The notes under the pieces are model-generated. The model was not told where the DNA came from. It saw only the letters and a list, made by a program, of their open reading frames with translations, and did no database searches. Shown here piece by piece: positions 6,170-13,680 of a stretch of DNA of 33,039 nucleotides. Every line of letters begins with the position of its first letter. The stretch's first letter is position 1. Source of the stretch: an uncultured Oscillospiraceae bacterium (GTDB lineage: Bacteria > Bacillota > Clostridia > Oscillospirales > Ruminococcaceae); assembly GCA_934462925.1 (NCBI GenBank), contig CAKSIT010000021.1, positions 1-33,039 of the forward strand, given 5' to 3'. Position numbers and translations under genes: made by a program.

Positions 6170-8479
6170 ATGAAGTATGCAGACGGACTTTGGCTTAACA
6201 AGCCCGGCTACGGCGTAAATTACGCAACACAGATGTACGAGGTAACCGCAGACGAAACCTCGATTAACGTTCTTGCAACCAACCAATGGATAGCGAACCG
6301 CGGCATGACCCTCGGCGGCCCTGTTCTCGAAATCAGCTTTACCTCTACGCTTGAAAACACCATCAAGGTTACGGTAGACCACTACAAGGGGCGCGTTAAG
6401 AAGTCCCCGTCCTTCGAGCTTTACGAGGACGCTTCCTTTAAGCCCGTTATAAACGAAACCGAAAGCGCTTTCGAGCTGGTTTCGGGCAAGACCCGCGTTG
6501 TTGTTGCAAAAACGGGCGCGTGGGACATTAAGTACTACTACGGCGACAAGCTGCTGACAAAGCAGGGCTGGCGCACCACCTCCTACATCACCGAGGAGCA
6601 GTGGAAGACCAACGAGCGCATGGCGAACGACACGATGAAGCCGTTCTTTGCGCACGACGAAACCGCGGACGGCGCTGTAATGCGCGAGATGATGAACATA
6701 AGCGTAGGCGAGAACATCTACGGCTTCGGCGAGAAGTTCTCCACCTTCGTAAAGAACGGGCAGACCGTTGAAATATGGAACAACGACGGCGGCACAAGCT
6801 CCGAGCAGAGCTACAAGTCCATTCCGTTCTATGTATCCTCGAGAAGCTACGGCCTGTTTGTAAACCACCCCGAAAAGGTAACGTTCGAGGTAGCGAGCGA
6901 AACCGTATCCAAGGTAGCGTTCTCCGTTCAGGGCGAACACCTTGAGTACTTCGTTATAGGCGGCGGGAAGATTTCCGACGTCGTTTCCGTGTACACAAAT
7001 CTTACGGGCAAGCCCGCGCTCACGCCCGCTTACACGTTCGGCCTGTGGCTTACAACGTCCTTTACCACAAACTACGACGAAAAGACCGTTTCGAGCTTCA
7101 TCGACGGCATGGCGGAGCGCGATATCCCGCTCGAGGTGTTCCACTTCGACTGCTTCTGGATGAAGGAGTTCAACTGGTGCGACCTTACATGGGACAAGAG
7201 AATGTTCCCCGACCCCAAGGCAATGCTCACGCGCCTTAAGGCAAAGGGACTGGAAATATGCGTGTGGATTAACTCCTACATTGCGCAGCGCTCGTCCATG
7301 TTCGACGAGGGCGTTAAGGGCGGCTACTTTGTAAAGACTACGGACGGCAGCGTATGGCAGGGCGATATGTGGCAGCCCGGCATGGCTATCGTGGACTTCA
7401 CCAACCCCGCCGCGCGCGAGTGGTACAAGGGCAAGCTGCGCGCGCTGTGCGAAATGGGCGTTGACGCGTTCAAGACCGACTTCGGCGAGCGTATCCCCAC
7501 AAAGGACGTTGTTTACTACGACGGCAGCGACCCCTACAAAATGCACAACTACTACACCTACCTCTACAACAGGACCGTATTCGAGGTGCTTGAGGAATAC
7601 TACGGCAAGGACAAGGCGTGCCTGTTCGCGCGCTCCGCAACCGTCGGCGGGCAGAAGTTCCCCGTACACTGGGGCGGCGACTGCTTCTCCAACTACGAGA
7701 GTATGTGGGAGACGCTGCGCGGCGGTCTTTCGCTGTGCATGAGCGGCTTCGGCTACTTCAGCCACGACATCTCGGGCTTCGAGGCGCAGGGTACTCCCGA
7801 CCTCTACAAGAGATGGTGCGCGTTCGGACTTATGTCCTCTCATTCAAGACTGCACGGCAACAGCTCCTACCGCGTTCCGTGGAACTTCGACGAGGAGAGC
7901 TGCGACGTTCTGCGCCATTGGACAAAGCTTAAGGGCAGGCTTATGCCGTACCTCTGGGCGCAGGCGCAGCACACCCACGCAACGGGCGTTCCCATGATGA
8001 GAGCAATGGTTATGGATTACTGCGACGACCCCGCGTGCCTTGCGCTTGACAGACAGTATATGCTCGGCGACAGCCTGCTTGCAGCCCCCGTATTCAACGA
8101 GGAGGGCGTTGCGCAGTACTACGTTCCCGCCGGCAAGTGGACGGACATTCAGACCGGCGAGGTATACGAGGGCGGCAAGTGGTACGCCACAAAGCACGAC
8201 TACTTCTCCATGCCGCTGCTTGCAAAGCCCGCAAGCATTATCGCATACGGCGACTTCAAGCGCAGCTTCACCTACGACTACGCGGAGAACGCGGACATCG
8301 TGGTTTACGCGCTCGAGGACGGCGAGAGCGCTTCTGCAAAGCTCTACGACGCGGACAGCCGCGAGGTGCTTTCCGTTACCGCGCAGAGACGCGGCGACGT
8401 TATCAAGGTAAAGGCAGAGGGTTCTGCTAAGAACTTCAAGGTAAGAAGCTCTCAGGGTCTTGCAATAGAAATGGCGTAA
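6170..8479 (+). CDS. yicI: GH31 alpha-xylosidase (YicI/XylS type)
   Basis: This 769-residue cytoplasmic-type enzyme (no signal peptide) should release alpha-1,6-linked xylose from xyloglucan oligosaccharides. The N-terminal beta-sandwich begins MKYADGLWLNKPG, as in E. coli YicI. The (beta/alpha)8 barrel carries the nucleophile Asp437 in KTDFGERIP and the acid/base Asp504 in WGGDCFSNYESM. The HFDCFWMKEFNWCDLTWD block and SGFGYFSHDISGFE are diagnostic of the YicI subgroup over alpha-glucosidases. Length is normal for the family (about 770). GGAGGA precedes the ATG. The gene is monocistronic, with a promoter, a cre-like site and a palindromic leader upstream and a terminator downstream. The next gene encodes an AraC regulator. 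Confidence 0.92.
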   Translation: MKYADGLWLNKPGYGVNYATQMYEVTADETSINVLATNQWIANRGMTLGGPVLEISFTSTLENTIKVTVDHYKGRVKKSPSFELYEDASFKPVINETESAFELVSGKTRVVVAKTGAWDIKYYYGDKLLTKQGWRTTSYITEEQWKTNERMANDTMKPFFAHDETADGAVMREMMNISVGENIYGFGEKFSTFVKNGQTVEIWNNDGGTSSEQSYKSIPFYVSSRSYGLFVNHPEKVTFEVASETVSKVAFSVQGEHLEYFVIGGGKISDVVSVYTNLTGKPALTPAYTFGLWLTTSFTTNYDEKTVSSFIDGMAERDIPLEVFHFDCFWMKEFNWCDLTWDKRMFPDPKAMLTRLKAKGLEICVWINSYIAQRSSMFDEGVKGGYFVKTTDGSVWQGDMWQPGMAIVDFTNPAAREWYKGKLRALCEMGVDAFKTDFGERIPTKDVVYYDGSDPYKMHNYYTYLYNRTVFEVLEEYYGKDKACLFARSATVGGQKFPVHWGGDCFSNYESMWETLRGGLSLCMSGFGYFSHDISGFEAQGTPDLYKRWCAFGLMSSHSRLHGNSSYRVPWNFDEESCDVLRHWTKLKGRLMPYLWAQAQHTHATGVPMMRAMVMDYCDDPACLALDRQYMLGDSLLAAPVFNEEGVAQYYVPAGKWTDIQTGEVYEGGKWYATKHDYFSMPLLAKPASIIAYGDFKRSFTYDYAENADIVVYALEDGESASAKLYDADSREVLSVTAQRRGDVIKVKAEGSAKNFKVRSSQGLAIEMA

Positions 8480-8500
8480 TCTTCCGCTATAACAAAAACG

Positions 8501-8530
8501 CCGCGCTCCCGAGCATGGGGGCGCGGTTTT
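8501..8530 (+). terminator. Rho-independent terminator after GH31
   Basis: A 10-bp stem CCGCGCTCCC / GGGGGCGCGG (one G-U) with loop GAGCAT is followed by TTTT. Confidence 0.8.
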
Positions 8531-8538
8531 GCGTATCC

Positions 8539-8567
8539 TTGACAAAACGCTGCGTTTCGTCTATAAT
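8539..8567 (+). promoter_or_regulatory. Sigma-A promoter of the AraC-family regulator
   Basis: Perfect TTGACA (8539-8544) and TATAAT (8562-8567) with a 17-bp spacer, 31 bp before the start codon. Confidence 0.85.
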
Positions 8568-8598
8568 TAAGGCAACATCAAATCACATGGAGAAAGCT

Positions 8599-9474
8599 AT
8601 GTCACATGAACCTTTACCCCGCCTTATGGGCTGTTATGAAAAAACGCTGCGCTTTTCTGCGTGCGGACAGCTTATAAGCCCTGCGGGCTTTGTTCACCAC
8701 CGCCGCCGCTTTGAGGAAAACGTGCTTATAATGATAACCGAGGGTACGCTTTGCATTACCGCCAACGGCGTGCGGCGCGCCGTTTCCGCGGGACAGTATA
8801 TCCTGCTGCCCGCAGGCGAGGAGCATTACGGCGCTGCGCCCTCGCAGGGGCGGCTGTCGTATCTATGGGCGCATTTCAGCGGGGAGTTCCGCGAGTGCGA
8901 GCGCGCTGCGGGCGTTGCGAACGCTGCGAGCGCTTCGGATAACGCGGGCTTCGCCTATCTTCTGCCCGAAACCGCGCGCCTGTCAGACTACGGGCGGTCC
9001 GCGCAGCTTTTCCACCAGCTTATGGACCTTTCGCTTGAGGAGCGCCTGTACTCGCAGAACATGGCGGACTACGCGGTGAGCCTGCTTATGATGGAGCTTT
9101 CGCAGGAATACTATATAAGCGCGCAGGGCGCGCAGCGGCTGCCCCCCGCCGTGGCTTCCGCAAGGGAGTGGATAAAGAACCATTGCTTTCGCCCGTTTGA
9201 GATGGCGGAGCTTGCCGCGGCGCTCGGCTACAGCGCGGACTACCTCTCAACGCTCTTTAAGCAATGCACGGGCGAGTCCGTAACGCGCTGCGCTAACAGG
9301 CTGCGCATAAGCACCGCAAAGACCCTGCTCACAAATTACGGCGTAACGGCAAAAGAAGCCGCATATTCCTGCGGCTTCTCAGACGAAAAGTATTTTATGA
9401 AAGTGTTCAAGCAGTTTGAAGGGCTTACGCCCACGCAGTACAAGGAATCGTTCGGGAAAAAGAACGTCAATTAG
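8599..9474 (+). CDS. AraC-family transcriptional regulator
   Basis: This 291-residue protein has an N-terminal cupin-type sugar-sensing domain (about 30-150, with ITANGVRRAVSAGQYILLPA) and a C-terminal double helix-turn-helix (about 195-288). The second HTH carries the AraC signature AYSCGFSDEKYFMKVFKQFE...TPTQYKE. Such proteins usually activate nearby sugar-use genes. It sits between the GH31 and GH127 genes, so these are likely targets; the palindrome at 11357-11386 is one candidate site, although AraC sites are more often direct repeats. ATG 8599 is preferred over the in-frame ATG at 8587 because GGAGAAAG then sits at a normal distance. The effector could be xylose, arabinose or an oligosaccharide. 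Confidence 0.9.
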   Translation: MSHEPLPRLMGCYEKTLRFSACGQLISPAGFVHHRRRFEENVLIMITEGTLCITANGVRRAVSAGQYILLPAGEEHYGAAPSQGRLSYLWAHFSGEFRECERAAGVANAASASDNAGFAYLLPETARLSDYGRSAQLFHQLMDLSLEERLYSQNMADYAVSLLMMELSQEYYISAQGAQRLPPAVASAREWIKNHCFRPFEMAELAAALGYSADYLSTLFKQCTGESVTRCANRLRISTAKTLLTNYGVTAKEAAYSCGFSDEKYFMKVFKQFEGLTPTQYKESFGKKNVN

Positions 9475-9479
9475 TTAAA

Positions 9480-9514
9480 TCGGCGGAAAATCCTAATACA
9501 GGGTTTTCCGCCGA
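9480..9514. terminator. Bidirectional hairpin between convergent genes
   Basis: TCGGCGGAAAATCCT pairs with AGGGTTTTCCGCCGA (one G-U) around a short AATAC loop. The AAAA/TTTT at the stem interior could serve either direction. There is no long T-tract outside the stem. Confidence 0.6.
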
Positions 9515-9532
9515 AGCATTATAACAGGCTAA

Positions 9533-11311
9533 TCAGCCCTTTTTTGTGAAGTACACCGTGTAACGCTCGTCGGTTATATCGTAAAGCGGCACGAGGTCGA
9601 AGTTTTCGGGCTGGTTTACCGTGCGGTAAACGCTCTGCTGCCACGGGAACGTGCTGTAAGTATGCTCGGTGACGTTAACAAGCGCGCTTTCGGGCGCACC
9701 CTCGGCGTAAATGCCCTTGTCGCTCCCGCAAAGCCCCGCAAGCACAACAGGACCTTCCGCAAACGCGGTAAGCCGCGGCATATCGGGCAGCGTGGACGCA
9801 GTGAGCGCCGCAGGGAAATACACGTTTATCACGTCGTTGCCCCATGTGCGGGTAACGGCTATAAAGCCGTTCTCCGCAGGCGCGGAATACTCCTCGCCGT
9901 TCACGCTTATAACGGGCGCGCCGCTCACCCACGCGGGTACGCGCAGCATTAGCGTAAAGCTCTCGGGATTCTCCGCGCGCACGTTAAGCTTAATGTACCA
10001 GCGGTTCATTCTGCTGTCGTCATGCTCGTCGAACGTTGCGCCGTCGTTGTAGTACTTCATATCGACGCTCTGCGTTACGGTAACGTTCTCGCTGCGCTTG
10101 TATTCGCAGTTTATGTACTGCGAAACGTACAGGCGCTCGCCGTCCTCGTACCAGCAAAGCTCGGGGTATATCGTGTGCGCCTGAACGGTCGTGCCGTGGC
10201 AGCACCAGAAGTCGCGGGTCTTGCTGCCCCACTTCTTAACCCCGCCCGCTTTCATCGGCAGGAAGTACGCGGGCATTCCCGTGTACTTGTTCTGCTGCGC
10301 CAAAAAGCCGTTGTAGAGGTTCTTTTCAATGTAGTCGAGGTACGCGCTTTCTCCCGTAAAGCGGAAAAGGTAGTCCGCAAGGCGCACCATGTTGTATACG
10401 GTGCAAAATTCCTGCGTGCGCTCGCCCATAAACGCGCCAAGCTTATGCGGGGGTATCCAGAACTCGCCGGAGTTCTGCCCGCCCGTGCAGAACGCCTCCC
10501 TGTCGGCTGCGGCGCACTTCCAAAAGCGCTTTACAAGGTCGAGCCAGCGCTCCTCGCCCGTTATCTCGTACATCTTAGCCGCACCGTGCGCCCACGGAAC
10601 GCTCGCGTTAGCGTGGCAGTTGGAGAGCGGGTCGCCGCCGTTTTCAAGCTTTGTAAAAATGGACGGGCGCGAGTATCTTTCCGCAAGGGTAAGGTAGCGC
10701 TCGTCGCGCGTAAGCTCGTAAAGCCCCGCCCACACCTCGAGCATTCCGCCCTCCTCGCCGCTGTAAACGGCGTGGGGGTTTTTCCGCGCCATGTCGGCGG
10801 TCCAGTCTATGTACCAGTCCGCGGCGTTAGACAGCAGCGCGAGCGCCTTTTCGCTCTTTGTGTAAAGCGCGCTGTGCCATAGGCCGAGCAGCGTTTTGTG
10901 CAGGGTATACTGCGGCGACCATACGTACTCGTTCTTTTCAAGCTTCTCAAAGTACTTCTCGGGTACTGAGCCTATCCACCTGCCGCCGTTGAGCTTCTGG
11001 CAGCGCTCCAGCCCGTCTATCACGCACTCAAGCTTCGCCTTAAGCTCGCGGTCGTTGTTCTGCGCGACAAGCGCCGCCGCTGCGGAAAGCCAATGCCCGA
11101 GGAAATGCCCGCGCAGCTGGCAGGTCGGCGACTCCCACCCGAGGTGCATTTCGGTCACGTCCCTGTCGGTGCGAACGCCCGCTTCAAGGTAGAAATTCTG
11201 GAGAAGATTCTCCGTCGTAAGCTCCATAAGGTACGCGCGGTTTACGTCTGCGCGCTCCTTGAAAAGCCCGGGGAGAAGATGTGCGTTTTCGATATTTATA
11301 CTGTTTGGCAT
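9533..11311 (-). CDS. GH127/GH146-type beta-L-arabinofuranosidase (DUF1680)
   Basis: These enzymes remove beta-L-arabinofuranose from arabinan, extensin or pectin side chains. This 592-residue protein without a signal peptide shows the DUF1680 (alpha/alpha)6-barrel motifs. The likely acid/base is Glu283 in GGQNSGE. The zinc ligands and nucleophile map to Glu301 and Cys303 in QEFCTVYNM and Cys370-Cys371 in FWCCHGT, matching the Glu/Cys/Cys/Cys site of HypBA1, in which a zinc-bound cysteine is the nucleophile. The CTVYNM variant points toward the GH146-like branch, so the exact family is open. ACCTCC on the plus strand gives GGAGGT 7 nt before the ATG. It is convergent with the AraC gene and has its own promoter and operator-like palindrome. 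Confidence 0.85.
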   Translation of the reverse strand: MPNSINIENAHLLPGLFKERADVNRAYLMELTTENLLQNFYLEAGVRTDRDVTEMHLGWESPTCQLRGHFLGHWLSAAAALVAQNNDRELKAKLECVIDGLERCQKLNGGRWIGSVPEKYFEKLEKNEYVWSPQYTLHKTLLGLWHSALYTKSEKALALLSNAADWYIDWTADMARKNPHAVYSGEEGGMLEVWAGLYELTRDERYLTLAERYSRPSIFTKLENGGDPLSNCHANASVPWAHGAAKMYEITGEERWLDLVKRFWKCAAADREAFCTGGQNSGEFWIPPHKLGAFMGERTQEFCTVYNMVRLADYLFRFTGESAYLDYIEKNLYNGFLAQQNKYTGMPAYFLPMKAGGVKKWGSKTRDFWCCHGTTVQAHTIYPELCWYEDGERLYVSQYINCEYKRSENVTVTQSVDMKYYNDGATFDEHDDSRMNRWYIKLNVRAENPESFTLMLRVPAWVSGAPVISVNGEEYSAPAENGFIAVTRTWGNDVINVYFPAALTASTLPDMPRLTAFAEGPVVLAGLCGSDKGIYAEGAPESALVNVTEHTYSTFPWQQSVYRTVNQPENFDLVPLYDITDERYTVYFTKKG

Positions 11312-11342
11312 GGGGTTTACCTCCGTTTGTTTTGTTAAATCT

Positions 11343-11386
11343 ATTATACGGCATATCGCCCCGTTTGTCGGTAGACAAACAGGGCG
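11343..11386 (-). promoter_or_regulatory. Promoter and palindromic operator of the GH127 gene
   Basis: On the minus strand TATAAT (11343-11348) follows a 17-bp spacer and a weak CCGACA -35 (11366-11371). Over the -35 lies a 13-bp inverted repeat, CGCCCCGTTTGTC (11357-11369) and GACAAACAGGGCG (11374-11386), spacer 4, with one mismatch. The weak -35 within a strong dyad suggests regulator control. Confidence 0.6.
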
Positions 11387-11631
11387 AAAGGGTGGAAAAT
11401 TCTTAGATAATTGCGCGCGGCTTATTCCATTGCGGCGCTGTTCTCAGACTGCGTTTTGCTCTTTCACAATATACTCCTTTTGCGGATTTAGCCGCACCCG
11501 CTGTCGCTGCCGAATATGCAATGCCTTTAACGATAAATCCATAAAAAGTCTTATACGGCGGCGGGCGCGGACGCAATTTAAGGCGCTGCCAAAATATCTT
11601 CACGAAAATTCAAAAAAATTTGCAAAACCCC

Positions 11632-11660
11632 TTGACAAAACTCGAAAGCTGTGATATAAT
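11632..11660 (+). promoter_or_regulatory. Sigma-A promoter of the tRNA-Met/tRNA-Glu operon
   Basis: Perfect TTGACA (11632-11637) and TATAAT (11655-11660), 17-bp spacer. Just after the expected start site a small hairpin, CGCAAGG-GTAAA-CCTTGCG (11669-11687), lies in the leader. Confidence 0.88.
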
Positions 11661-11701
11661 TATCTAGTCGCAAGGGTAAACCTTGCGTATAAAAAATATG
11701 T

Positions 11702-11778
11702 GGCGGCATAGCTCAGTTGGCTAGAGCACTTGGTTCATACCCAGGGTGTCGTTGGTTCAAATCCGACTGCCGCTACCA
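11702..11778 (+). tRNA. tRNA-Met (CAT), elongator type
   Basis: A 77-nt cloverleaf with encoded CCA. Acceptor GGCGGCA/TGCCGCT (first pair G-U), D-arm GCTC/GAGC, anticodon stem CTTGG/CCAGG with loop TTCATAC (anticodon CAT), T-arm loop TTCAAAT. The paired first base and overall similarity to Bacillus elongator Met tRNA argue against the initiator; a lysidine-modified Ile tRNA was not excluded. Confidence 0.93.
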
Positions 11779-11785
11779 TTTTTTT

Positions 11786-11860
11786 GGCCCGTTGGTCAAG
11801 AGGTTAAGACATCGCCCTTTCACGGCGGAATCATGGGTTCAATTCCCGTACGGGTCACCA
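11786..11860 (+). tRNA. tRNA-Glu (TTC), likely prophage attachment target
   Basis: A 75-nt cloverleaf with encoded CCA, 7 bp after tRNA-Met. Anticodon stem TCGCC/GGCGG with loop CTTTCAC gives anticodon TTC. The integrase gene begins its 3' end 116 bp downstream, so the tRNA 3' half is the likely attB/attL core. The other copy would be outside this window. Confidence 0.95.
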
Positions 11861-11866
11861 ATACGC

Positions 11867-11917
11867 AAACCCCGCAGTTCGCATTATAACGCGTTCTGCT
11901 GGGTTTTTCTTTTTTTC
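11867..11917 (+). terminator. Terminator of the tRNA operon
   Basis: AAACCC-C-GCAG pairs with CTGC-T-GGGTTT (one internal mismatch) around an 18-nt loop, followed by a long T tract (TTTTTCTTTTTTTC). Confidence 0.75.
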
Positions 11918-11962
11918 TTGCATAGTGTAAAATAGTTCCAAAAATCGTGCGTTTTTTAACTT

Positions 11963-11984
11963 TATTACATCCCTATTACACCCC
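11963..11984. repeat. Tandem 11-bp direct repeat at the integrase 3' end
   Basis: TATTACATCCC (11963-11973) is followed directly by TATTACACCCC (11974-11984), one mismatch, and overlaps the integrase stop codon. Its position between tRNA-Glu and the integrase would suit an arm-type integrase site. Confidence 0.35.
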
Positions 11985-13067
11985 GCTCAATGCCCTGTCA
12001 AGTCCGCCGAGAGCGCTTTCAATGTCTATATGCGTGTACTTAAGCGTGGTGTCGTAGCTGGTGTGACGGGTAATGTCCATTATAACCGCTTCAGGCAAGC
12101 CTGCCTTTGAAAGCAGCGTTGCGCAGGTGTGACGGGCGGAGTACGGCTGCAACTCCGCGCGGAGCTTGTGCTGCTCCTTGAACGCCTGCCATGCACGATA
12201 GAACGCAGTCGCATTTCCCGAATAAAGCGTATTGCCGCCCTTTTCCGCAAAGAAGCGTACCACAGGTTCTATCTTACTTATGATGAATATGGGCGCGTTC
12301 TTGCCCTTTGCGGTCTTAATGCCACCGTACATAACGTGTTTGTCAAAGTCAACGGAATCACACTCGATACTCCACAGCTCGCCCGTGCGCAGCCCGCAGT
12401 ACAGCAGCATAAGCAAATATCCTGCAAACACTTCCCCGCTGTTCCAGCAATGCCACAGCAGCTGTATCTCCTCATCGGTAAGAATCGTCTTTTCTCTTGC
12501 AGGCTCGTTTTTCGGCAGAACTATGTGCGGCACGACATTACGCTCCAGCTTCCCGTCGATATACGCATAGGTAAACAGTTTATTCAGCAGGTCCTTAATG
12601 TACCTTTTTGTGTAGAATCCGCCGTCCACGTCGTCGATAATGGCCTGCAGGTCGCTCAGCTCAAACGCGTCAATGTTCACCATTTCAACATCCTTTAGGT
12701 GCTTGTACGCTGACTGATAGGTTTTCTGCCGCTTCTCGGAGAGCTTCGCGAACGTAGGCTGCAGCGCTTCGTAAGCCTGCGCTATCGTTATAGACTTGCT
12801 GCGCTTTTTGTCCAACCGGGACAGATACTCGCTCGCTTCCTTTTGCGTTGCAAAGCCCTTTTTGCACAGCGTTTTGCGCTTCCCCCCTACGTACCACGTG
12901 CGCGCGCAAGCCCATTTGCCGCTCGGAAGCCTGTAAACGCTGCCCGCGCCATTCCCCCGCTTCTTGACGGAACGCTCGGGCTTTTCGTCGTTCATCTGAT
13001 TTGCGCCGCAAAACATACAATACACCGAGCGTATGTCTATCTCCCGCTTGCAGCGGATACATTTCAT
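11976..13067 (-). CDS. int: Tyrosine site-specific integrase with N-terminal zinc ribbon
   Basis: This 363-residue phage integrase would catalyse integration, probably at tRNA-Glu. The N terminus carries a zinc ribbon, CIRCKR...YCMFCG (about 3-20), before an arm-binding domain (GAGSVYRLPSGKW), a SAM-like core-binding domain (about 90-180) and the catalytic domain. The catalytic residues are Arg in YCGLRTGEL, Arg312 in YSARHTCAT, His335 in ITRHTS and Tyr344 in KYTHID. The first His of the usual HxxR box is Tyr309 here. The start at 13067 (MKCIRC) is chosen because AGGTGAG precedes it; the longer upstream frame has no such site. It is transcribed toward the attachment site, as usual. Confidence 0.92.
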   Translation of the reverse strand: MKCIRCKREIDIRSVYCMFCGANQMNDEKPERSVKKRGNGAGSVYRLPSGKWACARTWYVGGKRKTLCKKGFATQKEASEYLSRLDKKRSKSITIAQAYEALQPTFAKLSEKRQKTYQSAYKHLKDVEMVNIDAFELSDLQAIIDDVDGGFYTKRYIKDLLNKLFTYAYIDGKLERNVVPHIVLPKNEPAREKTILTDEEIQLLWHCWNSGEVFAGYLLMLLYCGLRTGELWSIECDSVDFDKHVMYGGIKTAKGKNAPIFIISKIEPVVRFFAEKGGNTLYSGNATAFYRAWQAFKEQHKLRAELQPYSARHTCATLLSKAGLPEAVIMDITRHTSYDTTLKYTHIDIESALGGLDRALSGV

Positions 13068-13119
13068 TTTTCTCACCTCTGATACGTTCCCCCTGCCATT
13101 TCGGGCAGGGGGAGAATTT

Positions 13120-13680
13120 TCAGCTATAAAATACGCGCCCGCCCTCAAGGTTCTCGCGATAAGAGCAGCCTTTCGCGTAGAATTGGTTCTCATGGACGCA
13201 CTTCTTTTCCCGCGAACACGTTTCGTACTGCGAACAGCAGCCGAACTTATTCGCGGGCTTTTTGTTTTTTATGAGATATTCGAGGGCTTCGGAGAAGAAC
13301 GCCGCCTGCTCGTCATACGGAATTGTAACCTTTACGCCACCCTTGGGCGCTGCCGAACCCGAGAGTGCTTCGCACGGAACGCCGCTCAGCAGCTCGCGGT
13401 ACAGTTCCTGTGTTGTGTTGAGCGTACTCTTTTTTACGCCGAATTTAACGCAAAGCTGCCCGTCAAAGTAAAAGCCGATATCGCCCGTTTTCCCCGCCCT
13501 GAGTTCCAGTATGTCGTAAAGCTCGCTCTGCGGCGCACTTTTAATCATCTCGTACATACCGCTTGTGTGCATTTTATGGTAGCCGTACCTGTCGCGCGCT
13601 TCCTGCACCATGCCGTCGAGCTTGTCGGGAAGCGTTTCTGCGGTGAGCGGCTCGTTTAGAAATGTGAATTGTTCAGACAT
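13120..13680 (-). CDS. Phage protein with Cys-rich C terminus, unknown function
   Basis: This 186-residue protein was not recognised as a characterised family. The N-terminal two thirds look globular alpha/beta (KLDGMVQEARDRYGYHKM...). The C terminus has a compact cluster FGCCSQYETCSREKKCVHEN followed by KGCSYRENL, with six Cys and a His, suggesting zinc or iron-sulfur binding. GGAGGT precedes the ATG at 13680. Its start overlaps the 3' end of the DnaQ-BRCT gene by 8 bp, so the two are translationally coupled and probably work together in DNA processing, repair or defence. Confidence 0.7.
   Translation of the reverse strand: MSEQFTFLNEPLTAETLPDKLDGMVQEARDRYGYHKMHTSGMYEMIKSAPQSELYDILELRAGKTGDIGFYFDGQLCVKFGVKKSTLNTTQELYRELLSGVPCEALSGSAAPKGGVKVTIPYDEQAAFFSEALEYLIKNKKPANKFGCCSQYETCSREKKCVHENQFYAKGCSYRENLEGGRVFYS

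Noticed and set aside
6164..7843. 559-codon minus-strand frame opposite the GH31 gene
   Set aside because: It is the antisense shadow of a high-GC gene; it has a Val/Ala/Arg-rich composition, no ribosome-binding site and no recognisable motif, whereas the plus strand encodes a clear GH31 enzyme.
11403..11603. 66-codon minus-strand frame between GH127 and the tRNA operon
   Set aside because: No Shine-Dalgarno, no recognised motif, and the frame crosses an AT-rich promoter-like stretch.
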